A model generated the notes under the pieces. It made no database searches. It was not told where the DNA came from and was given only the letters and a program-made list of their open reading frames with translations. A program made the position numbers and the translations under genes. Below, piece after piece: positions 1 through 7,800 of a DNA stretch of 64,000 nt. The first letter of the stretch is position 1, and the number at the start of each line of letters is the position of its first letter. Source of the stretch: DASUPK01 sp963833375 (lineage in GTDB: Bacteria; Actinomycetota; Thermoleophilia; Solirubrobacterales; 70-9); assembly GCA_963833375.1 (NCBI GenBank), contig CAWHXR010000005.1:1-64000 (forward strand), read 5' to 3'.

Positions 1-1
1 C

Positions 2-253
2 ATCCTGATGGACGAGCCATGCTCGGCGCTCGACCCCATCGCAACGGCCAAAGTCGAGGAACTCATCGACGAGATTCGCGAGAACTACTGCATTGTCATC
101 GTAACCCATAACATGCAGCAGGCGGCCCGCGTTTCTCAGCGCACCGCCTTTTTTCATCTCGGCTATCTCGTGGAGGAAGATGCCACCGAACAAATTTTCA
201 CAAATCCAACGGAAAGACGGACGCAGGACTACATCACCGGACGGTTCGGCTAA
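2..253 (+). CDS. pstB: Phosphate ABC transporter ATP-binding protein PstB, C-terminal part
   Basis: Only the last 83 residues are in the window; the gene begins before base 1. The fragment opens at the Walker B/D-loop region (ILMDEPCSALDP), followed by the switch histidine in IVTHNMQQAARVS and the family end in which TQDYITGRFG closes the protein. PstB is the ATPase that powers the PstSCAB high-affinity phosphate importer at the inner membrane. It is followed after 29 bases by phoU and then phoB, the usual order of the proteobacterial phosphate regulon. Identification is firm from motif and context. Confidence 0.95.
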   Translation: MLMDEPCSALDPIATAKVEELIDEIRENYCIVIVTHNMQQAARVSQRTAFFHLGYLVEEDATEQIFTNPTERRTQDYITGRFG

Positions 254-282
254 GTCCCGCGACCTGACCAGCTCACGAATTG

Positions 283-1059
283 ATGGGGCTGAGCGTACTG
301 AAACTCGGACCCTACGCGGAGGAAAAGGCTTTGGCGGAAAACCCCGTAAAGGCTTACGAGGGGGAATTGAAATCGCTGGACACGATGATTGCTCAAATGG
401 GCGGGCTTGCGGAGCAGGCACTTGGGCAAGCTATCGATGCACTCTACCATCGCGACCCCGGCTTGGCCGAGGTCACGCTTGAAAAGGACCGAAAGATCGA
501 CGCGCTGGAACGCTCGGTGGACGAACTCGCAATCTCAATCATAGCGAGACGCGCGCCGGTGGCGAGCGACCTGCGCCTGATCATAAATGCCATTCGTATC
601 GCGGTGGACTTGGAGCGTATTGGCGATCTGTCGAAAAACATCGCCAAGCGCGCAATCGCGATAGCGGCGGAGGGGCGCCCGACGCAGGTCATGACCGGGT
701 TCATGCATATCGGCGAAGCTGCCATGAGGCAGCTGAAAGATGTTCTGGATGCCTATTCTCAGCGTAACGCCGGCGCAGCGCTGAAAGTCTGGCAACAGGA
801 CCGGGATATCGACGCAATGTACAATTCGCTTTACTGCGAATTGTTAACGTCGATGATGGAAGAGCCGCAGTGTGCGGGGCTGTACGCGCATCTTCTGTTC
901 AGCGCCAAGAATATCGAGCGCATCGGCGATCATGCGACGAATATCGCCGAGACGATCTACTTTCTGGTCCATGGAAAAACACTCGATGACGAGCGCCCGA
1001 AGTCGGACACGACGAGCCGGACTCTCGTTCTCGGGTACAATGGGACAGGAAAGGGGTGA
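283..1059 (+). CDS. phoU: Phosphate signalling protein PhoU
   Basis: PhoU links the Pst transporter to the PhoR/PhoB two-component system and prevents phosphate overload. The protein has about 258 residues and shows the two PhoU three-helix repeats, each with the family signature: DLRLIINAIRIAVDLERIGD near residue 110 and LLFSAKNIERIGDHATNIAE near residue 215. The first 20 residues before the conserved VKAYEGEL are longer than in most family members and no clear ribosome site precedes ATG 283; a TTG at 280 is in frame. Expected to be cotranscribed with pstB and phoB. Confidence 0.93.
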   Translation: MGLSVLKLGPYAEEKALAENPVKAYEGELKSLDTMIAQMGGLAEQALGQAIDALYHRDPGLAEVTLEKDRKIDALERSVDELAISIIARRAPVASDLRLIINAIRIAVDLERIGDLSKNIAKRAIAIAAEGRPTQVMTGFMHIGEAAMRQLKDVLDAYSQRNAGAALKVWQQDRDIDAMYNSLYCELLTSMMEEPQCAGLYAHLLFSAKNIERIGDHATNIAETIYFLVHGKTLDDERPKSDTTSRTLVLGYNGTGKG

Positions 1060-1085
1060 CCCATCCGACATCGTGAGTTAAATCT

Positions 1086-1796
1086 ATGAATGCGAAGGTC
1101 CTGATTGTTGAAGATGAGGAGGCGCTGGCGCTGCTGCTTCAGTATAATCTCGAAGCGGAAGGCTTTCGCGTCTCCCTGGCACAGCGCGGAGACGAAGCCG
1201 AAGTCGCAATCAGGGAGGAACCGCCGGACCTGATCATCCTGGACTGGATGCTCCCCGGCCTTTCAGGCATCGAATTATGTCGAAGGCTCCGCTCAGGGAA
1301 AACAGCCCGTCCCATCCCCATCCTGATCCTGACGGCTCGCGGCGAGGAGCAGGATCGCATTCGCGGCCTGACCGTGGGTGCTGACGATTACGTGGTGAAG
1401 CCATTCTCCGTGCCCGAATTGCTCGCCCGCGTGCGCGCCATCCTTCGGCGTGCAAGCCCAACGCGCATTGCTCAAACTCTTGAGGTGGACGGCATCCAGC
1501 TCGACCGCGAAGCCTATCGCGTCGCGCGCAACGGCCGCCAGGTTCGACTGGGACCGACGGAGTTCAAGCTCCTCGAGTTTCTCATGGAGAGCCCAGGGCG
1601 CGTGTTCACGCGGACGCAGCTTCTCGACGGCGTCTGGGGCCGCGACGTCTACGTGGACGAGCGTACCGTGGACGTTCACATCGGCCGCTTACGAAAGGCC
1701 ATCAATCGCGGCAAAGAAAAAGATCCGATCCGCACAGTGCGCGGAGCGGGCTACGCGCTTGGAGAAAAGTTTCCCGGCCAAAGCCTGCTTGAGTAA
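1086..1796 (+). CDS. phoB: Phosphate regulon response regulator PhoB
   Basis: OmpR/PhoB-type response regulator of 236 residues. The receiver domain has the acidic pair in VEDEE, the phosphorylation site Asp53 (IILDWMLPG), Thr83 and Lys105 (VVKPF). The C-terminal winged helix (about 135-230) carries FKLLEFLMESPGRVFTRTQLL and the terminal RTVRGAGYAL. It activates pst and other phosphate-starvation genes from Pho boxes. It starts 26 bases after phoU. The PhoR kinase is not in the window and is presumably upstream of the Pst genes. Confidence 0.95.
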   Translation: MNAKVLIVEDEEALALLLQYNLEAEGFRVSLAQRGDEAEVAIREEPPDLIILDWMLPGLSGIELCRRLRSGKTARPIPILILTARGEEQDRIRGLTVGADDYVVKPFSVPELLARVRAILRRASPTRIAQTLEVDGIQLDREAYRVARNGRQVRLGPTEFKLLEFLMESPGRVFTRTQLLDGVWGRDVYVDERTVDVHIGRLRKAINRGKEKDPIRTVRGAGYALGEKFPGQSLLE

Positions 1797-1801
1797 AGAA
1801 C

Positions 1802-1828
1802 GGAGCCAGGGCGTTACACCCTGGCTCC
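1802..1828. terminator. Hairpin between phoB and gcrA
   Basis: A perfect 10-bp stem (GGAGCCAGGG / CCCTGGCTCC) with a 7-base loop begins 6 bases after the phoB stop codon. The two flanking genes converge, so it could serve both. There is no U-tract on the plus strand, so intrinsic termination is uncertain; it may mainly protect the 3' end. Confidence 0.55.
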
Positions 1829-1864
1829 CGGCCCCCGCCGTGTATTCGTTGCCCCTGCCCCGCC

Positions 1865-2377
1865 TTAAGCCGTCCGGCGCTTGCGCGCGAGCGGATTATA
1901 GGCGATCGCGGCATGGTGCTCGCAGTAGGGAACGCCAAAGGACTTCCGCCGGCCGCAGAAGTGAAAGCCTTCCTCCATGGGATCGCCGATCGGCCAATGG
2001 CACATGCTCTCCTTGAGGTCGACCAGTTTGACCTGCCCATCGGGCGCAGGTTCGAGGTCCGGGATTGCCCGCAGCGGAATGATAGCCGCTGCCGGCAGCT
2101 TGTGCTCCTGCGGTTGAGGCGCCACTTTGATTGCCGTATTGCCGAAGGTGCGATACTGCACCTGCGATGATCGCGCAGGGAAAAGTGCTATATTCGAACG
2201 CGGACGGGCTGTCCGGATACGAGAGGTTGTCGCGCGGCCAGCAAGACCCAGGCGATGAACTTTTCCGATAACGGCGTTACGCGTGACTTCACCAAGCTTT
2301 GTCGCGATCTGGCTCGCGCTAAGGCCGTCCGCCCAAAGTCTTTTCAAGAGTTCAACACGTTCATCTGTCCAACTCAT
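1865..2377 (-). CDS. gcrA: GcrA cell cycle regulator
   Basis: GcrA is an alphaproteobacterial transcription factor that works with sigma-70 at CcrM-methylated promoters to drive cell-cycle genes. The N-terminus MSWTDERVELLKRLW and the helix-turn-helix with RNAVIGKVHRLGL are typical. The C-terminal part has the conserved CHWPIGDP and a cysteine/histidine cluster (FCGRR, PYCEHHA). The start at 2377 fits the conserved N-terminus and has an AGGAG ribosome site about ten bases upstream; an in-frame upstream extension is rejected. It is a strong marker that this end of the window is alphaproteobacterial. Confidence 0.95.
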   Translation of the reverse strand: MSWTDERVELLKRLWADGLSASQIATKLGEVTRNAVIGKVHRLGLAGRATTSRIRTARPRSNIALFPARSSQVQYRTFGNTAIKVAPQPQEHKLPAAAIIPLRAIPDLEPAPDGQVKLVDLKESMCHWPIGDPMEEGFHFCGRRKSFGVPYCEHHAAIAYNPLARKRRTA

Positions 2378-2745
2378 AAATGTTAGCTCCTCGTTCATTT
2401 CGGCGGATCGACCGCGAATAAGGGACGCGGCCGCCGGGAGATTGACCAGCGGGGCCACGGGCGCTAACGCAAAACACGAAGACGCGGCAGCATTCGACAG
2501 CCCCGAAACCGAGGGCTACTTCCGGCAAAGGCCGGGAAATTCGAAAACGCTACCTACTGAGATACAAATGTCGCCGTACACTCTGCGACGTGGTGGATGC
2601 GAAGGTCTTCGCATTCGGAAGGAGATGGCACCACCCCATCTTCATACTTGGATGATTGCACAAAAGCGCCCGCTCGACAAATTACCCGACCCTTAAAACG
2701 GAGGAATAGCGTTCCATTTTAGAGGCAGTGTGTCTTTTGTGTCGG

Positions 2746-2773
2746 TTGACATGGGGACAAACACAGGGAAAAT
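2746..2773 (+). promoter_or_regulatory. Sigma-70-type promoter candidate upstream of argD
   Basis: A perfect TTGACA at 2746-2751 is followed by a weak -10 (GAAAAT at 2768-2773) with 16-base spacing. The predicted start near 2780 lies just before the hairpin at 2788-2816 and about 50 bases before argD. Prediction from sequence only. Confidence 0.45.
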
Positions 2774-2787
2774 AGGCTCTTCAGCTG

Positions 2788-2816
2788 AAGCCGCCCGGCG
2801 CCGGAGCGGCTTTTTT
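2788..2816 (+). terminator. Terminator-like hairpin in the argD leader
   Basis: AAGCCGC and GCGGCTT form the outer stem with an inner CCGG/CCGG and are followed directly by six T residues at 2811-2816: a textbook intrinsic terminator shape. It sits between the promoter candidate and the argD start, so it may be an attenuator or may end an unknown upstream transcript. Confidence 0.6.
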
Positions 2817-2838
2817 AATTGGAAAACGAGTGGAAAGA

Positions 2839-4019
2839 ATGTCTGCGGTTCTTGGAACCTATGCGCGTGTCAATGTCGAATTCGATCGTGGCGAGGGGGC
2901 TTATCTCTTCACGGATTCCGGCGACCGCTATCTCGACTTCGCCGGAGGCGTCGCCGTCAATATCCTTGGCCATGCCCATCCTCATCTCGTTACGGCGCTG
3001 ATCGAGCAGGCCCGGAAAGTCTGGCACACCTCCAATCTGTATCGGGTGACGGGCCAGGAACGGCTGGCCGAACGCCTTTGCAGCGTGACATTCGCCGACA
3101 CGGTGTTCTTCGCCAACTCCGGTGCGGAGGCGATGGAAGCATCCATCAAGATGGCGCGGAAATATCATAGCCATCTCGGCCATCCCGAGCGCTACCGCAT
3201 TCTCACATTCGAAGGCGCATTCCATGGCCGCACGCTGGCGACCATCGCTGCCGGCAATCAGCCGAAACACACGGCCGGCTTCGGCCCGAAGGTCGAGGGC
3301 TTTGACCAGGTCCCGCTCGGCGACCTCAAAGCGGCGCGCGCCGCCATCACGAAAGAAACCGCCGGCATCCTGATCGAGCCGATCCAGGGAGAAGGCGGCA
3401 TACGTTCCGCGGGCTGGCCCTTTTTAAAGGCTTTGCGCGAGCTTGCGGACGAGCACGGCATTCTTCTTATGCTGGACGAGGTCCAATGCGGCATCGGCCG
3501 CACCGGCAAACTCTTCGCCTACGAATGGTCAGGGATCGAGCCTGATATCATGGCAATCGCAAAAGGCCTTGGCGGCGGATTTCCCATCGGGGCGTGCCTC
3601 GCGACCGAGAAAGCATCGGCGGGGATGACGGCCGGCACGCATGGCTCGACCTTCGGCGGAAATCCGCTCGCCGCAGCTGCAGGCAATGCCGTCCTCGACG
3701 TCGTCCTGGAGCCAAATTTCCTGTTGAACGTCCGCAAGATAGGCTTGCTTTTTAAAATCAGCTTGTTGATATTGCTTCTCGGCATGCGAACATCATAGCC
3801 GAAGTCCGCGGCGAGGGCCTTATGCTCGGCCTGAGATGCAACGTCCCGAATACGGACGTAGCGGCTATGCTCTTTGCGGAAAAATTGTTGACTGTTACCG
3901 CAGGCGAGAATGTCGTCAGACTTTTGCCACCGCTTATTGTAACAGATTCGGAAATAAAAGAAGCGTGCGCAAAAATAGACACCGTATGTGCGAGGCTCAA
4001 TGCTACACTTCCAGCGTGA
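2839..4019 (+). pseudogene. argD: Acetylornithine aminotransferase ArgD, frameshifted near the 3' end
   Basis: ArgD is the PLP enzyme converting N-acetylglutamate semialdehyde to N-acetylornithine in arginine synthesis. The class-III aminotransferase motifs are intact: GHAHPH, the NSGAEAMEASIK loop, FHGRT, LMLDEVQCG and the PLP lysine in AIAKGLGGGFP (near residue 242). The frame breaks at the T5A4 run at 3749-3757; one extra base would restore the family C-terminus, which resumes in another frame as IIAEVRGEGLMLGL and runs to the stop at 4019. A GTG at 2830 is an alternative start. Either a genuine single-base deletion or a homopolymer error. Confidence 0.85.
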
Positions 4020-4032
4020 CACGACGCTCAAA

Positions 4033-4959
4033 ATGCCAATGACTTTTCGCCATTTCATTGACATTGACGACTACGATAGCGAAACGCTGCGCTTTATCCT
4101 CGACTGCGCCAAATCTCTGAAGAAATCGTTCAAGGCTCCTGCTGCGTCTCGCCCGCGTCTTGCAGAAGGCGCGGTCCTCGCCATGCTGTTCGAGAAGACA
4201 TCCACGCGCACGCGCGTTTCGTTCGATGTCGCCATGCGGCAGCTCGGCGGCGAGACCATCGTTCTCAACCATTCTGACATGCAGCTCGGCCGCGGCGAGA
4301 CCATCGCGGACACGGCGCGCGTCCTGTCCCGCTATGTCGACATCATCATGATGCGTGCGACGTCCCACGAGACGCTGATCGAACTCGCACAGCATGCCAC
4401 CGTGCCGGTGATCAATGGCCTGTCCGACCGGTCCCACCCCTGCCAGATCCTTGCCGATATCATGACATTGGAGGAGAATAAAGGGCCGGTCGAACCGTTG
4501 CTCGTGACGTGGATCGGCGACGGCAACAATGTTGCCGCGTCTTGGATTCATGCCGCCGTTCGTTTCGGCTTTACCCTGCACGTCGCCACGCCGGCAAGTC
4601 TTCGTCCCCCGCTCGACCTGATCAACTGGGCTCAATCGGAAGGCGGCAAAGTCGTCATGTTCGAAGACCCCCGCGAAGCGGTCAAGGGAGCCGATTGTGT
4701 CGTTACCGACGTTTGGGTCTCTATGGGCCAGGAAAACACCGCAGAACGTGTCGAGCTCCTAAAGCCCTATCAGGTCAACATGCCGCTCATGGAAAAAGCC
4801 GCGAAGGATGCTATCTTTATGCATTGCCTGCCGGCGCACCGCGGCAGGGAAGTGACGGACGAAATTATCGACGGGCCGCAATCGGTTGTGTTCGACGAGG
4901 CGGAGAACCGGTTGCATGCGCAGCGGGCAATCCTGGCGTGGTGTCTTGAGAAGGTTTGA
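4033..4959 (+). CDS. argF: Ornithine carbamoyltransferase
   Basis: Converts ornithine and carbamoyl phosphate to citrulline. The 308-residue protein has the carbamoyl-phosphate loop FEKTSTRTRVSFD, the HPCQ motif (SHPCQILAD) and the ornithine-binding HCLPAHRG near the C-terminus. The start ATG at 4033 lies 13 bases after the argD stop; an ATG at 4039 is also possible. argD-argF adjacency is standard in alphaproteobacteria. Its TGA overlaps the ATG of hslO (TGATG), which suggests translational coupling. Confidence 0.95.
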   Translation: MPMTFRHFIDIDDYDSETLRFILDCAKSLKKSFKAPAASRPRLAEGAVLAMLFEKTSTRTRVSFDVAMRQLGGETIVLNHSDMQLGRGETIADTARVLSRYVDIIMMRATSHETLIELAQHATVPVINGLSDRSHPCQILADIMTLEENKGPVEPLLVTWIGDGNNVAASWIHAAVRFGFTLHVATPASLRPPLDLINWAQSEGGKVVMFEDPREAVKGADCVVTDVWVSMGQENTAERVELLKPYQVNMPLMEKAAKDAIFMHCLPAHRGREVTDEIIDGPQSVVFDEAENRLHAQRAILAWCLEKV

Positions 4960-5948
4960 TGGGTGGAGATTACGGAAGTTTTGCCGAGGTCACCGGCGCG
5001 GGTAAGTTCAACGATTACGTCCTCCCTTTCCAGCTAGAAGCATCCGGCGCTCGCGGGCGCCTCATCCGTCTCGGTCCCGTCGTGGACGAGATCCTCACAA
5101 GGCATGCTTACCCGGAGCAGGTCTTGCTGCTTCTTGGAGAGGCTGTGACGCTGACCGCGATGCTGGGAGCGGCGCTGAAATTCGACGGCAAGTTCATCCT
5201 GCAGACCCAGTCCGATGGGCCTGTGAGCTTCCTCGTCGTTCATTACAGCTCGCCGGGCCACGTCCGGGGCTATGCCAGCTACAATCGCGACGACATCGCG
5301 GGCTCCGTGAACGGCGCCGGCGCGCCGAAGCCGCTTCTCGGCGACGGGCATCTCGCCATGACCATCGATCCAGGGGCTGGCATGGAGCGCTACCAAGGCA
5401 TTGTCGGCCTCGCCGGTAACACGCTTGTCGATGCGGCGCACGAATATTTCGATCAATCGGAACAGATCCCCACCTTCATCCGCATCGCGGTTGCCCGGCA
5501 GTTCACCGCGGGCGAGGGAGCAAACCCCGGAAAATGGACCTGGCGCGCGGGCGGCTTGATGGTGCAGAAGCTGACGCGGGAAGGTGGCCGGCAGGACAGC
5601 GATGACTATTCGCAGCCTGACGCGGGCAGCGTCGACGATGACGGCTGGCGGCGCGCCCAAGCGCTCGCTGCAACTGTCGAGGATCACGAGCTCCTGGACC
5701 CTACCCTTTCTCCCGAGCGTCTTCTTTACCGGCTATTCCACGAGGAGGAAGTCCGCGCCTTCCAAGCCACGCCACTCGACGCACAGTGCAATTGCACGCG
5801 CGAGCGTGTTGAGACCATGCTGAACCAGTTCTCACCCGAAGAGTTGGATGGCATGGCCCAAGACGACGTCATCACCGTGACTTGTGAGTTCTGCAGAACC
5901 CACTATCAGTTTGACGCGGATCAATATCTCAAGGGCGACCGGAATTAG
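4959..5948 (+). CDS. hslO: Redox-regulated chaperone Hsp33
   Basis: Hsp33 is a cytoplasmic holdase activated by oxidation. The zinc/redox switch is complete at the C-terminus: C-x-C (QCNCTRERV) about 35 residues before C-x-x-C (CEFCRTHYQF). The N-terminal fold has conserved GEAVTLTAMLGAALKFDGKF and the GHVRGYA region. Length, 329 residues, fits the family. Start chosen at ATG 4959, overlapping the argF stop. The argF-hslO pairing is common in Rhizobiales. Confidence 0.95.
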   Translation: MGGDYGSFAEVTGAGKFNDYVLPFQLEASGARGRLIRLGPVVDEILTRHAYPEQVLLLLGEAVTLTAMLGAALKFDGKFILQTQSDGPVSFLVVHYSSPGHVRGYASYNRDDIAGSVNGAGAPKPLLGDGHLAMTIDPGAGMERYQGIVGLAGNTLVDAAHEYFDQSEQIPTFIRIAVARQFTAGEGANPGKWTWRAGGLMVQKLTREGGRQDSDDYSQPDAGSVDDDGWRRAQALAATVEDHELLDPTLSPERLLYRLFHEEEVRAFQATPLDAQCNCTRERVETMLNQFSPEELDGMAQDDVITVTCEFCRTHYQFDADQYLKGDRN

Positions 5949-5991
5949 AGATTAAACCGGATTCGGCACCCCATTTGCATCGTCTGTGCTA

Positions 5992-6755
5992 GGGCCTGTT
6001 GAGATTGGGAGTTCGCGAATCGCGAATTCTAATTCAAGCTAAGGGCTTTGGATGGATCGTTTTATTTTGACGATGCCAGTGGGAGACGATCGAACCGCAT
6101 TGCTGGGCAAGAAGACCGATCGGGCGACGGGAGGGATGGGCGGCTGTTCTCGAAGCCGTTTTGTGGATCGCGCGGACCGGCAGCCTGGCGTGACCTGGGC
6201 GGACTTGGGCTTGGAACACAGTGTTCAAGCGGTTCGGCATTGGGTTAAAGCGATGTTTTCAAACGGATATTCGACGCGTCTCAGACGATCGACATGGAAT
6301 ACGATGGTTGACGCGAATGTAAAGTTCACCGCACAGCAGGGCCAAAAGGGGGATGAAAGCAGGATAGGCAAGTAAAGGCGGAATGACGACGAAAATTGGC
6401 TTTAGCGATACTTGGGCAATCTGGTGCGCTGAATGCTGCGGGATCGCTTCGACCCGTGGGATCGAACCTTGATCGAGGGAGTCAGTTCGGCGGACTGATC
6501 GCGATAAAGCTTTGGACTCGGATTGGATCATCGAAACCTTAACGAACGCGGGGAAAATCGTATTCCAGCACCACGGCGTCAAAACCGCTGATATCGACGG
6601 AAATACAAATGGCGTCACTTGATCGAAAATTTCTTCTGCAAACTCAAAGAGTTCAAGCGCATTGCAATGCGCAGTGACAAAACAGATCAAAGCTTCGCCG
6701 CGATGATTTATGCTGGAGCCGCTATCATAAACTCGCGATAAATCTCAAGCGGCCC
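5992..6755 (+). mobile_element. Decayed IS5-family (IS427-like) insertion sequence
   Basis: A 764-bp element bounded by imperfect terminal inverted repeats. With the adjoining TA, the left end reads TAGGGCCTGTTGAGATT and the reverse complement of the right end TAGGGCCGCTTGAGATT, 15 of 17 matching. A TA dinucleotide flanks both sides (5990-5991 and 6756-6757), consistent with the two-base duplication of this group. The interior is a broken transposase. The length is somewhat below the usual size of about 850 bp, consistent with internal loss. Confidence 0.8.
6050..6741 (+). pseudogene. IS5-family transposase remnant
   Basis: Pieces of a DDE transposase survive in several frames. Near 6085-6260 the N-terminal helical part is visible (WAAVLEAVLWIARTGS, then HSVQAVRHWVKAMF). 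Near 6600-6741 the C-terminal catalytic segment is clear: KWRHLIENFFCKLKEFKRIA, including the family catalytic Glu and the basic helix, ending AAIINSR. Multiple stops and frame changes lie between, so it cannot encode an active transposase. Confidence 0.8.
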
Positions 6756-6819
6756 TAATCCAGGAGTCCCGGAGGCGCTTTGCACGGCGCCCGTTCGGCC
6801 CGTCTTCAGCTGAAACGCT

Positions 6820-6859
6820 CTAGAGCAGCCCGCGTCCACTTGGACGCGGGCTGCTCTAG
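6820..6859. repeat. Perfect 19-bp palindrome
   Basis: Left arm CTAGAGCAGCCCGCGTCCA (6820-6838) and right arm 6841-6859 are exact reverse complements separated by only CT. The outer CTCTAGAGC core resembles short palindromic repeats scattered in Rhizobiales genomes. It lies between the IS remnant and moxR. It would form a very stable cruciform or RNA hairpin. Confidence 0.85.
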
Positions 6860-6872
6860 CACTTTAAAATCG

Positions 6873-6919
6873 ATCAACCTTTCCGCCTTTAAATCGATTC
6901 CGATTAAAGGCGGGTTGAT
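6873..6919. repeat. Second inverted repeat before moxR
   Basis: The arm at 6873-6892 is the reverse complement of 6904-6919 apart from a 4-base TTTC insertion in the left arm. The loop is about 11 bases. It ends 33 bases before the moxR start and could be part of its leader or a second dispersed repeat. Confidence 0.65.
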
Positions 6920-6951
6920 GTATCGACGGCGATTTGACAAGGAAGTCGAGC

Positions 6952-7800
6952 ATGCGCTTTGAAGGAACAGATACCTACGTCGCCACCGACGATCTTCGCG
7001 TCGCGGTGAACGCCGCCATCGTGCTTGAGCGCCCGCTCTTGGTGAAAGGCGAACCCGGCACCGGCAAGACCGTTCTTGCGCGAGAGGTCGCGACCGCGCT
7101 CAACGCACCTCTCATCGAATGGCACATCAAGTCGACGACGAAGGCGCAGCAAGGCCTCTACGATTACGACGCCGTCAACCGCCTGCGCGACAGCCAGCTC
7201 GGCGACGAGCGCGTCAAGGACATCAGGAACTACATCCGCAAGGGCAAGCTTTGGGAGGCGTTCGAGTCCGAGACAAGGCCGATCCTCCTCATCGACGAGA
7301 TCGACAAGGCCGACATCGAGTTCCCGAACGACCTCCTGCAAGAGCTCGACCGCATGGAGTTCCACGTCTACGAGACGGGCGAGGTCGTGAAGGCGAAGGT
7401 GCGGCCCATCGTGATGATCACGTCGAACAATGAGAAGGAACTGCCGGACGCCTTCCTGCGCCGCTGCTTCTTCCATTACATCCGCTTTCCCGACCGCGAG
7501 ACCATGCAATCCATCGTGGATGTGCATTTCCCCGGCCTGAAGCCCCGGCTCTTGAGCGAAGCGCTCAACATTTTCTTCGATGTCCGCGACGTGCCGGGCA
7601 TGAAGAAGAAGCCTTCCACCTCGGAGCTTCTGGACTGGATCAAGCTTCTCCTCAGCGAGGATATCGACGCCGAGACGCTCCGAGAGCGCGACCCGCGCAA
7701 ACTCATCCCGCCGCTGCATGGCGCGCTCTTGAAGAACGAGCAGGATGTGCAGCTTTTCGAGCGGCTGGCATTCCTCAACCGGCGGAAGGAGCGGGAGTAA
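6952..7800 (+). CDS. MoxR-family AAA+ ATPase
   Basis: AAA+ ATPase of the MoxR/CoxD type, which acts as a chaperone that remodels or loads cofactors into partner enzymes, usually with a von Willebrand-factor partner. Walker A is GEPGTGKT, Walker B ILLIDEIDKAD, sensor region ITSNNEKELPDAFLRRCFF. Start chosen at ATG 6952 (MRFEGTDTYVATDD), preceded by AAGGAAG; a TTG at 6934 is less likely. The usual CoxE-like VWA gene does not follow; the region downstream is gene-poor. Confidence 0.9.
   Translation: MRFEGTDTYVATDDLRVAVNAAIVLERPLLVKGEPGTGKTVLAREVATALNAPLIEWHIKSTTKAQQGLYDYDAVNRLRDSQLGDERVKDIRNYIRKGKLWEAFESETRPILLIDEIDKADIEFPNDLLQELDRMEFHVYETGEVVKAKVRPIVMITSNNEKELPDAFLRRCFFHYIRFPDRETMQSIVDVHFPGLKPRLLSEALNIFFDVRDVPGMKKKPSTSELLDWIKLLLSEDIDAETLRERDPRKLIPPLHGALLKNEQDVQLFERLAFLNRRKERE

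Larger units (their letters stand above)
2378..2829. other. Intergenic region between gcrA and argD
   Basis: About 450 bases with no convincing gene. The first part carries the divergent gcrA promoter region. The distal part holds a promoter-like pair and a hairpin with a T-tract, listed separately. Translated stretches near 2550-2690 match no family I recognise. Confidence 0.6.

Noticed and set aside
3745..3760. Programmed frameshift in argD
   Set aside because: The T5A4 run is not in the right phase for a -1 slippery heptamer and no stimulatory structure is obvious; argD is not known to use recoding.
6048..6375. Intact genes inside the IS region
   Set aside because: Open frames at 6048-6375 are out-of-frame parts of the dead transposase.
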